A stretch of 59,623 bases of DNA, from NCBI GenBank assembly GCA_900539345.1, contig UQBS01000009.1, forward strand, positions 1 to 59,623. The letters are read 5' to 3'. Positions 48,152-57,200 of the stretch are shown here, one piece after another; within the stretch, counting starts at the first letter, position 1, and each line of letters starts with the position of its first letter. Made by a program: the position numbers and the translations under genes. Source of the stretch: an uncultured Coriobacteriaceae bacterium (lineage in GTDB: Bacteria; Actinomycetota; Coriobacteriia; Coriobacteriales; UMGS124). Below the pieces are notes generated by a model. That model saw only the letters and a program-made list of their open reading frames with translations. It was not told the DNA's origin and searched no databases.

Positions 48152-49909
48152 ATGCCATCTGAGAGCCTTGTCAGCATCTTCCACACGTTTGCCTCCAAGC
48201 GCAGGCCCGCTGTGCTCGCGGCCCTGCTTGCCTGCCTCACCGCCATCGTGCTTGCCTGCATGGCGCCTGGCTATGCGCGGGCGTCGTACTTTAACGACGT
48301 GCCGGAGGGCGAGTGGTACGCCACATGGGTCGACCAGGCCTTTGACCAGGGGCTTATGTCGGGCTACACCGATGCGAACGATGAGCTCACGGGTCTCTTC
48401 GGCCCCGACGACGAGCTCACGCGCGCCCAGGTGGCCATGGTGCTGTGGCGCATGGCGGGCATGCCCGGGATTCACGAGGGCAGCCTGTTTGATGACGTGG
48501 AATTTGGCGCCTGGTACGAGGCGGCGGTCGACTGGTGCGTGGAGGCGGGCGTGGTCACCGGCTACACCTCAGGCGTCGACGAGGGGTGCTTCCGCCCCGA
48601 CAGGCCCGTCAACCGCCAAGAGCTTGCCGTGATGGCCTGGCGCTATGCCGAGTGGGCGGGCTTGGACACCACAGAGCCCGACCCCGTGCCGCTTGAGTCC
48701 ACCACCGACTGGGAAAGCGCCGACTCCTGGGCGCTCGAGGCCCTCACGTGGACGGCGGCCACAGGCGTGCTCTCGGGTTTTGACAACCAAGACGGGACGA
48801 AGTCCATCAAGCCCTTTGGCACCGCGACCCGCGCCCAGGCGGCAAAGGTGTTCGTCATGCTCTCCGACCAGCCCAGCCTGCCCGAGCCTGACAAGAAGCC
48901 TGCTGACGGCGCGGAATCGGGCGAGGGCAACCCCGGCGACACCCATGACAAGCCTGCCTACGCGGTGCTGTACGCCGACGGCCTGCTGTCGTTGCAGCGC
49001 GGCGACGACAAGGACCCTGCCCATGGCGATGTGCTCGGCGCCTGGGAATGGGACGGGATGTCTTCTCCCTGGTACGAGCAGCGCGACTCCGTGCGTTCGG
49101 TTGTTGTGCGTGACACGGTCTGCGCGCGTGGGGGAGGTGTCTTCCGCGGCCTTGCAAACTGCACCTCGATGGACCTTGCGCGCCTGGACGTGTCGGGCAC
49201 GACGCTGCTCGACTCGATGTTTCGCTCCTGCGCCTCGCTCGAGACGCTCGACCTTTCGATCTGGGACACTTCAGGCGTGGAGAACTTCTCCTGCATGTTC
49301 GAGGGCTGCTCGTCGCTGCGCGAGCTCAACCTGGCGGGCTTCGATACCTCCCGTGCGCTCGACCTGTCGTGGATGTTCTCGGGCTGCTCGGCCCTGAAGA
49401 CGGTCGACGTGGCTGGCTGGGACGTGCATCGGGCCGAGTCGCTTTCGGCGATGTTTCGCGGCTGCACCTTGCTTGAGACGCTTGACCTTTCCGATTGGGA
49501 TGTGTCTTCCGCGCTCTACCTGGTCTCGATGTTCCGCGATTGCACGGCCCTGACCTCGCTGGACGTCTCCACGTGGGACGTTTCGGGCGCCATCGACTGC
49601 TCGCACATGTTCGACGGCTGCTCCTCGCTCAACCCAGCAGATATCCCCAGTTGGGATGCACCCACCGAGGTGAACAAGGGCGGGAAGTTCGCGAATGCGG
49701 GCGAAGGTGAGTCCGAGGACCCCTCCGCTGAGCCGACGCCCGATGAGAGCCTTGCGGATGAGGTCGCCACCCTCGACGAGGACTCCGCGGGTGAATCTGC
49801 CGCCTCCGATGGGGATGCCGCGGATGGGCCCACCACTTTCGACGAGGGCGACCTTGCGCTCGTCGTGCTCGAGTTAGGGGAGAACTCCGTCTCTGCTCTG
49901 GCCGCCTAG
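48152..49909 (+). CDS. SLH-anchored surface protein with BspA-type (DUF285) leucine-rich repeats
   Basis: A secreted protein of 585 residues. A signal peptide (1-44, ending ARA) is followed by three S-layer-homology motifs (about 46-105, 109-167, 180-245), which hold such proteins to the cell wall by binding a secondary wall polymer. A linker and an N-cap (AVLYADGLLSLQRG, about 270-340) lead into about six 26-residue repeats with the LDLSxWDxS...MFxGCSSL pattern (about 345-515). An acidic tail of about 70 residues follows; no LPXTG or C-terminal membrane anchor is seen. ATG 48152 follows CGGAG. It is a shorter paralogue of the giant protein at 51219. BspA-type proteins act as adhesins; a role here is inferred. 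Confidence 0.88.
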   Translation: MPSESLVSIFHTFASKRRPAVLAALLACLTAIVLACMAPGYARASYFNDVPEGEWYATWVDQAFDQGLMSGYTDANDELTGLFGPDDELTRAQVAMVLWRMAGMPGIHEGSLFDDVEFGAWYEAAVDWCVEAGVVTGYTSGVDEGCFRPDRPVNRQELAVMAWRYAEWAGLDTTEPDPVPLESTTDWESADSWALEALTWTAATGVLSGFDNQDGTKSIKPFGTATRAQAAKVFVMLSDQPSLPEPDKKPADGAESGEGNPGDTHDKPAYAVLYADGLLSLQRGDDKDPAHGDVLGAWEWDGMSSPWYEQRDSVRSVVVRDTVCARGGGVFRGLANCTSMDLARLDVSGTTLLDSMFRSCASLETLDLSIWDTSGVENFSCMFEGCSSLRELNLAGFDTSRALDLSWMFSGCSALKTVDVAGWDVHRAESLSAMFRGCTLLETLDLSDWDVSSALYLVSMFRDCTALTSLDVSTWDVSGAIDCSHMFDGCSSLNPADIPSWDAPTEVNKGGKFANAGEGESEDPSAEPTPDESLADEVATLDEDSAGESAASDGDAADGPTTFDEGDLALVVLELGENSVSALAA

Positions 49910-49982
49910 CCCACTTAGCACAACGTGCCCCCGCCGCCCCCTTTCTGGGTTCAGTGGGGCCTTAGCTTGTCCCCCTCGAGCG

Positions 49983-50879
49983 TTATTTGATGAACCCAAA
50001 ACGGCCCAGGACATCAGTAAGTATCGGACTTTCTTGAGAGAACTGCTGCGAGAGCGCTCGCATAGAGCCATGCGCCTCTTCAATGGTTTCGGGTGGCAGA
50101 ATGTTGCCCATCAGATTGACCGCGTCAAAGAGGCTGATGTCATGGACGGGTCCCATCTTTGCACAGTACAAGCGGTCGCCGTGCGCGCATATGTTTCGAC
50201 ACTCCACCAGGGCGCGCAGCGTGAGGCGCATGGCATGTGGCGTCAGGACGCTCTTTTCGGTCCTGTGCTGTAGGTGCACAACACGCTTGCATATTTGGTT
50301 CTGTTCAGTTCTGGGTAGCAGATTGAAAAAGTATGATACGTTTCCAAACGTCAGTTCGTTTACAAGCACCCATAGGGGCACTTCGCCGTATCGTTCCCGG
50401 TAGTGCTGGATATAAGGCTTGCACTGTCGCTGTGCAACGGCTTTATACCGCAGCTCCTCGATGAATTTTGGCAAATCGGCGACGAACGCCTTTTGACCGG
50501 GCATGTAATCCTGGCGCGTTGTGTAGTTTTCCATATCGAGGTATGCCGCTGGTTCTGGATGGTGCTCGCAAAACGTGTGTGCGCTAACGGATTTCACCCG
50601 TGTCTCGCAGCGCAAAAGGTATCCCAGCATGAGTTCGCGCAGTTTTGCGTCGAAACGGTACAGGGCATAGATGTCGGAAAACGATGCCCCGGCTATATAT
50701 CTTTCCTCTGGGGAAGACGAGCTGGCGATGCGATCGATAAAAGGCGCTTTGTAGCCGTTTATCACGGCATAATAGTTTTCACCAAGAAGAATATCGCCGT
50801 CGGAAGCACTGACCCGCAGGCCTCTTCGGCTGAGGATTTCCAGCTGTTCTGGTATGGAGCGGAATGGTTGTGCAGGCAT
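49983..50879 (-). CDS. Abi_2/AbiF-type HEPN abortive-infection-like protein
   Basis: A 298-residue protein resembling the Abi_2 family (AbiD/AbiF). An N-terminal part has LLGENYYAVINGYKAPF; the middle has FSDIYALYRFDAKLRELMLGYL followed by RCETRVKSVSAH, and the C-terminal half has PLWVLVNELTFGNVSYFF and RNICAHGDRLY. The last contains an R-x4-H HEPN-type RNase motif. Family members abort phage infection or form part of RNA-linked defence. ATG 50879 has GGAGGTACC just upstream; the longer open frame is a shadow of the giant gene. GC content is clearly lower than in its neighbours, a sign of transfer. It stands alone, without an evident antitoxin. Confidence 0.85.
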   Translation of the reverse strand: MPAQPFRSIPEQLEILSRRGLRVSASDGDILLGENYYAVINGYKAPFIDRIASSSSPEERYIAGASFSDIYALYRFDAKLRELMLGYLLRCETRVKSVSAHTFCEHHPEPAAYLDMENYTTRQDYMPGQKAFVADLPKFIEELRYKAVAQRQCKPYIQHYRERYGEVPLWVLVNELTFGNVSYFFNLLPRTEQNQICKRVVHLQHRTEKSVLTPHAMRLTLRALVECRNICAHGDRLYCAKMGPVHDISLFDAVNLMGNILPPETIEEAHGSMRALSQQFSQESPILTDVLGRFGFIK

Positions 50880-50894
50880 GGTACCTCCAAATGA

Positions 50895-50930
50895 GAAAGG
50901 GCCGCAGTGCCTTGCGGCATGCGACCCTTC
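50895..50930 (-). promoter_or_regulatory. Leader hairpin of the Abi_2 gene
   Basis: On the minus strand a 10-bp stem (AAGGGTCGCA with TGCGGCCCTT, one wobble) is topped by a 4-bp stem with a GCAA tetraloop. It ends a few bases before the ribosome binding site and is followed by only a short T-rich stretch. It may act as a weak attenuator or an RNA stability element. The 339-bp gap 50880-51218 otherwise holds only promoter-like sites. Confidence 0.5.
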
Positions 50931-50975
50931 CCAGTACCGGCCTCCGTAGAGCGTCCGGTCCGTATCACTAAAGCC

Positions 50976-51004
50976 AATGTATCGCCTGTCGACGTCCTTG
51001 TCTA
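50976..51004 (-). promoter_or_regulatory. Possible promoter of the Abi_2 gene
   Basis: On the minus strand TAGACA (51004-50999) and TACATT (50981-50976) are 17 bp apart, about 100 bp before the start codon and upstream of the leader hairpin. Confidence 0.45.
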
Positions 51005-51218
51005 GGATGACACGAAAACAATGCCTGTTGAGAGCGGTGCGATGCCGGCAGGGAGTGCGCGTTGCAGGGATCCAATTTGTTGACGCCAATTCAGCGCGTG
51101 TCCCTTCGGCCATTTGCCCAAGCTGCGCACGTTGCCCATATGCGCGGGTGTACCATGCGTGTATCTGAAGTTGCGCTGAAGGGCCGTCGGCGGACGGCGC
51201 GAGGAAAGGAGCGGGGCT

Positions 51219-54200
51219 ATGGCGTGCAGGGATTGGGCCGCGAAGGTCGGGGGAGGTGTCCTCGGCAGGGTGTGGACGCTGATTGCCGTGCTCGCGTTGC
51301 TCCTCGGCCTGGCCGCGTTTGCTCCCGCCCCCGCCCAGGCCGCGTCCTTCAGGGACGTGCCCTCCGGGCAGTGGTACACCTCCTGGGTCGACAAGGCCTC
51401 CGACCAGGGCCTCATGTCGGGCTTCACCGACCCGGCCACCGGCAGGCCCACGGGCTACTTCGGCCCCGACGAGCCCCTCACGCGCGCCCAGGTCGCCACG
51501 GTGCTGTGGCGCATGGCGGGCGGCCCCTCCTCGGGCCACGCCTCCTTCCCCGACGTGGAGCGCGGCTCCTGGTACGACGCGCCCGTGGCCTGGTGCGTGA
51601 AGGCCGGCGTCGTCACCGGCTACACCTCCGGCCCCGACAAGGGCCATTTCAGGCCCGACAGGCCGGTCACCCGCCAGGAGCTGGCCACCATGGTGCACCG
51701 CTACGCCAAACACGCCGGCATGGACGTCGCCGACCCCGACCCGAGCGCGTTCAGGTCCACCACCGACTGGCGCACGGTCGACTCCTGGGCCTCGGAGGCC
51801 CTCACCTGGACTGCCGCCGCGGGCGTGCTCTCGGGCGTGGACAACCACGACGGGACCTACTCGGTGGTGCCCTTCGGCACCGCCACCCGCGCGATGGCGG
51901 CCAAGGTCTTCGTCGTGCTCTCCGGCTCCCCCTCGGCCGCCAAGGCGAGCTACACGGTCACCTTCAATTCCAACGGCGGCTCGGCCGTCAAGGCGCAGAC
52001 AGTGAAGAACGGCGCCAAGGCCTCCAAACCCGCCAGTCCCACCAAGTCGGGTTATACCTTCAAGGGCTGGTACTCCGACAAGTCCCTCACCAAGGCCTAC
52101 GACTTCGGCTCGGCCGTGAGGTCCAACCTCACCCTCTACGCCAAATGGGATAAGAAGGCAACCTACACCGTGACCTTCAACGCCAACGGGGGCACGGCCG
52201 TTAAGGCACAGTCCGTCTCCTCCGGCGCCAAGGTCTCCAAGCCCGCCAGCCCCACCAAGGCCGGCCACGCTTTCAAGGGCTGGTACTCCGACAAGTCCCT
52301 CACCAAGGCCTACGACTTCAACTCCGCCGTGAAGTCCAACCTTACCCTCTACGCCAAGTGGGAGGCCAACAAGTACACGGTGACGTTCGTCTCCAACGGA
52401 GGCACCTCGGTGTCGAAGCAGACCGTTGCCTACGGTGCCAAGGTCTCCAAGCCTTCCGACCCCACTCTAGACGACAGCCAGTTTGTGGGTTGGTACACCG
52501 ATACTGCCTGCACCGAGGCCTACGACTTCAGCCTGCCCGTGAAGGCAAACCTCACTCTCTATGCGAAGTGGGACAGCTTGGATGTCTGGGCGATTCTCTA
52601 TACCGACGGCACGCTGTCCATCCAGCGCGGCAGTCGCACCATCCCGGGCAAGACGGTCTCCGACAAGTGGACGGGCTTTGACGACGACGTCTACAAAGAG
52701 GCGAGTCAACGTCCTTGGGACGCACGCTCTGGCAAGGTCAAGCGCGTCATCACGAGCGGTGGTGTGGCCCCGGCCTCTACTGCCTGGTGGTTTGCGTACT
52801 TTACCAGGTGCGATTCCTTCGATTTGTCTGGACTTGACCTCTCCAATGCCACAAACGCAAGCATGATGTTTGCGGGTTGCTCGTCTGTCAAATCGTTCGA
52901 CCTTACCCGTTTGACCTCTTTGCGCAACGCTAAAGGCATGTTGTGGGGCTGCACGGCCCTTGAGTCGGTCCGTTTTTCCGGGTGGAACACGTCGAATGCG
53001 GTTGTCACCGACATGTTCAAAAACGACCTTGCGCTCGACGCCCTTGTATTCTCCGAATGCAAGCTCTCGACTGTAAAAGCTGTCTCCCATGCCATTGAGG
53101 ATCCTTCGCAACTCAAGAATCTGGACGTCGCCGGTGTTGATGTCGCCAACGAGACGAGCCTCTATGGCGTATTCAGCAACCTCGCGGGACTCACTTCCCT
53201 CGACCTTTCCTCGTGGGACGTGTCGAACGTGAGGTCCTTCGGCTACCTCTTCTCAGGTTGCTCTTCCCTTGAGTCGGTTGATCTCAGCGGTTGGGATACG
53301 ACATCTGCCCTTGTGTTCGAATCCATGTTCTCCGGCTGCTCGGCCCTGCAGTCTCTGAACCTTTCTGGTTGGGACGTAACAACCGTCAACACCTTTGCCG
53401 GCATGTTTATGGGATGCTCGTCGCTGCAGTCTCTGAATCTGTCGGGTTGGAATATGGCAAGCGCCTCCCATTGCGAGGACATGTTTAGCGAGTGTTCGTC
53501 GCTGAAGTCGCTCAACCTTTCTGATAGCGATATCAAGACCGTGAGGCTTGTTCTTGCCTCCTGCAGTTCCCTGGCAAACCTCGACGTCTCTGACATGGAC
53601 CTTCTTGGTGCGACCAGCCTGTCTGGCCTCTTTAAGGATATGTCCAGCTTGCAGTCCATCAACGTGTCGGGATGGGACGTGTCTTCAGTCACGGATCTTT
53701 CTGGCGTATTCAACGGTTGCAAATCTCTTGAGTCTCTCAACCTCTCCGGCTGGGACGTTTCCGGCGTGCAGGATTTCTCTCAGATGTTCCTGTACTGTTC
53801 GTCGCTGACGAACCTGGACGTTACCGGTTGGGATGTCTCCTCTGCCATTGACTTCTCTAATACGTTCAAAGCCTGCACGTCCTTGAAGTCTCTCGACCTC
53901 TCCGGCTGGGATGTGTCCTCTGCTACTGACTTTAGCCTTATGTTTCAGTTCTGCTCGTCTCTCGAATCCCTGAACCTCACCGGTTGGAACCCGTCTTCGG
54001 CTACAGATTTGGGAAGAATGTTTCAAGAATGTTCCGCTCTTACGTCCCTCTCTCTTTCTGGCTGGGATGTGTCTTCCGTCACGGATTTCAACGGGATGTT
54101 CGCAGGCTGCAAATCCCTTGCGTCGTTTGATGTTTCCGGCTGGGACGTTTCTAGTGCGACAGATTTCGTGTACATGTTCATAGGGTGCCGTTCGCTTGAA

Positions 54201-57200
54201 TCGCTTGACCTTTCAACCTGGAAGGTTGATGCTCTCGACGATGCCGCTTCAATGTTCAGCGGTTGCACTTCGCTCAAGTCTCTCAACCTTTCGGGCTGGG
54301 ATATCTCGAGCTGCTACTCAGTTGACTACATGTTCTACGGCTGCCAATCGCTCGCATCCCTTGACCTGTCCGGTTGGAAGCTCACCGATGTTGCGCAATT
54401 GGCGCCCCTTGGTGTTAAGAAGTCGGCCATGTTTAATGACTGCACGGCACTTCGCGAGCTCAGGCTTGCCGACAGCGATGCCTACACGGTCAGTTCCATC
54501 CTGGGCGTTCTCGACCCCGCGGCCCGCGAGGGTTTGAAGGCCCTCGACGTCTCAAATGCGGACTTGAGCGGTGAGACCAGTCTTCACAGCCTGTTTGACC
54601 AAATGAAGAGCCTGACATCCCTCGACCTCTCTGGCTGGGACGTTTCTGGCGTGCAGGATTTCTCCCAGATGTTCTCTGTTTGCTCGTCGCTGGTGAACCT
54701 GGACATCTCCGGCTGGGATGTTTCTTCGGCCGAGGACTTCTCCTACATGTTCCGTGGTTGCTCTTCCCTGAAGTCTCTCGACCTCTCCGGCTGGGATGTG
54801 TCTTCTGCCACTAACTTTGCACGCATGTTCCAGTTCTGCTCGTCTCTTGAATCCCTGGACCTCACTGGCTGGAACCCGTCTTCGGCTACGAGATTGGACG
54901 GAATGTTCCAAGTATGTTCCGCCCTCACATCCCTCTCTCTTTCTGGCTGGGATGTGTCTTCCGTCACGGATTTCAGCTGGATGTTTGTAAACTGCAGGTC
55001 CCTCGCGTCGTTCGATGTTTCCGGCTGGGACGTCTCTGGCGCGAAAGAATTCGTGTACATGTTCGCGGGATGCGATTCGCTCGAGTCGCTTGACCTTTCG
55101 ACCTGGAAGACTGGCACTCTCGAAAGTGCCTATTCAATGTTTGCCAATTGCGCTTCGCTCAAGTCTCTCAACCTTTCGGGCTGGGATATCCCGAACTGCG
55201 CTTCGGTTGACCACATGTTCTCCAACTGCCAATCGCTCGCATCCCTTGACTTGTCTGGTTGGAGGATCGCCGATGATGCGTCGTCGACGCCTGGGGCCAG
55301 CTCGAAGTCGACCATGTTTAATGAATGCACGGCACTTCGCGAGCTCAAGCTTGCCGACAGCGATATCTACACCGTCAGTTCCATCCTGGGCGTTCTCGAC
55401 CCTGCGGCTCGCAAGGGCTTGGAGCACCTTGACGTCTCGGGTGCGGACCTGGGCGGCGAGACCAGTCTCCTCGGCCTGTTCGGTCAAATGAAGAGCCTGG
55501 CCTCGCTCGACCTCTCCGGCTGGGACGTTTCCGGCGTGCAGGACTTCTCCCAGATGTTCCAGGGTTGCTCGTCCCTGGCGACCATCGACCTTTCCGGCTG
55601 GGACATGTCGAATGCCACGAAGCTTTGCAAGATGTTTGAAGGCTGCTCGTCGCTGATATCCCTCGACCTCTCTGGCTGTGACGTCTCCTCGACTGCGGAC
55701 CTCTCGGGCATGTTCGAGGGCTGTGCATCGCTTTCCTCGCTGAACCTTTCCGGCTGCACCGCGCAAACGGCGAGACTGCTCCTTCAGGCGCTCTCGACTC
55801 CCGCTGCTATAACCTCCCTCAGTCTGTCTGACATGAACCTTGCCGGTGTTGCGGACCTCTCAGGCATGTTCGAGGGTCTTTCCTCGCTGGAATCTCTCGA
55901 CATTTCCGGGTGGGACATCTCCAGTGTCAAGGACCTCTCGGGCATGTTTGCTGGCATGGCGAGCCTTAAGAGTCTTGATTTGACAAGCTGGGACGTCTCG
56001 GGCGTCGAACATTTCGCACGCATGTTCGACGGATGCTCGTCGCTTGCTTCCCTCGACCTCTCTGGCTGGGACGTTTCTCGCGGGACCGATCTTTCCACGA
56101 TGTTGTCCGGTCTTTCCGGCCTGACCGCGCTTGACCTCTCTGGTTGGGACGCGTCCTGTGCCACTTCGGTTCTTGCCGGGCTAACCGACCCGGCCCTCCT
56201 GCAGTCTTTGCGCCTGTCCGGACTTGCAGTTTCTCAAGGTAATATCTCAGGCATGTTTGAGCCCCTGTCGGGCCTCACCAGCCTCGATGTTTCCAACTGG
56301 ACCATCTCTGGTTCGCCGAATCTCTCTGGCACGTTTGCCCCGCTCTCGTCCCTCTCGTCACTGAACGCCTCTTCCTGGGACGTTTCTGGCGCCACGTCTC
56401 TCAGCGGCCTGTTCAGTGGGTGCGCCAAGATCGAATCTCTGGACCTGTCGGGTTGGGATGTTTCGCGGGTCTGCGATTTCTCGTCGATGTTTGCCGGCGA
56501 CGCGGCGCTCGCATCCCTCGACCTGTCTTCCTGGGATATGGAATCTGCGCGCGACCTGTCCTCGATGTTCTCCGGCTGCGAGTCTTTGGAATCTCTCGAC
56601 CTTTCTGGCTGGGCTCTTTCAAAGGCGGAAAATACCTCTGCGATGTTCTCTGCTTGCGAGTCTTTGACTTCGCCCAATCTTTCCGCGTGGCGTGTGTCTG
56701 GAACAACGAATCTTTCCGAGCTCTTCCAGGGCTATGTTGCATCTTCGACCCCTGATTTCTCCAACTGGGTCATTACTGGTTCCCCCAATCTTTCGGGTGT
56801 GTTCGCCCCGCTTTCCCAGGTGCATGAACTCGACCTTTCCTCCTGGGATGTTTCGGGAGCAACGTCGCTCAGGGGGCTTTTGTCTGGGTGCTCGACTTTG
56901 AGTACGCTCAATGTTTCGAATTGGGATGTCTCCCGAGTAGGCGACTTCTCCTCGCTTTTCTCTGGCTGTTCTTCGCTTGAAACGTTGGATGTCTCAGGCT
57001 GGAATTTCTCTGGTGCAGACTCTCTGGCAAATATGTTCAAGGGCTGCTCTTCGATTAACAGCCTCGAAGTTGCAGGCTGGGACGTGTCTGGGGTGTCGGA
57101 TTTCTCATCGATGTTCTCCGGTTGTACGTCCCTTGTATCCCTTGACCTCTCTGCATGGAACACGTCCAATGCGGCGAACATGTCGCGTATGTTTGCGGAT

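Noticed and set aside
50880..52268. Minus-strand open frame extending the Abi_2 gene to 761 residues
   Set aside because: The upstream part is antisense to the SLH region of the giant gene, while ATG 50879 has a strong ribosome binding site and matches the family N-terminus.
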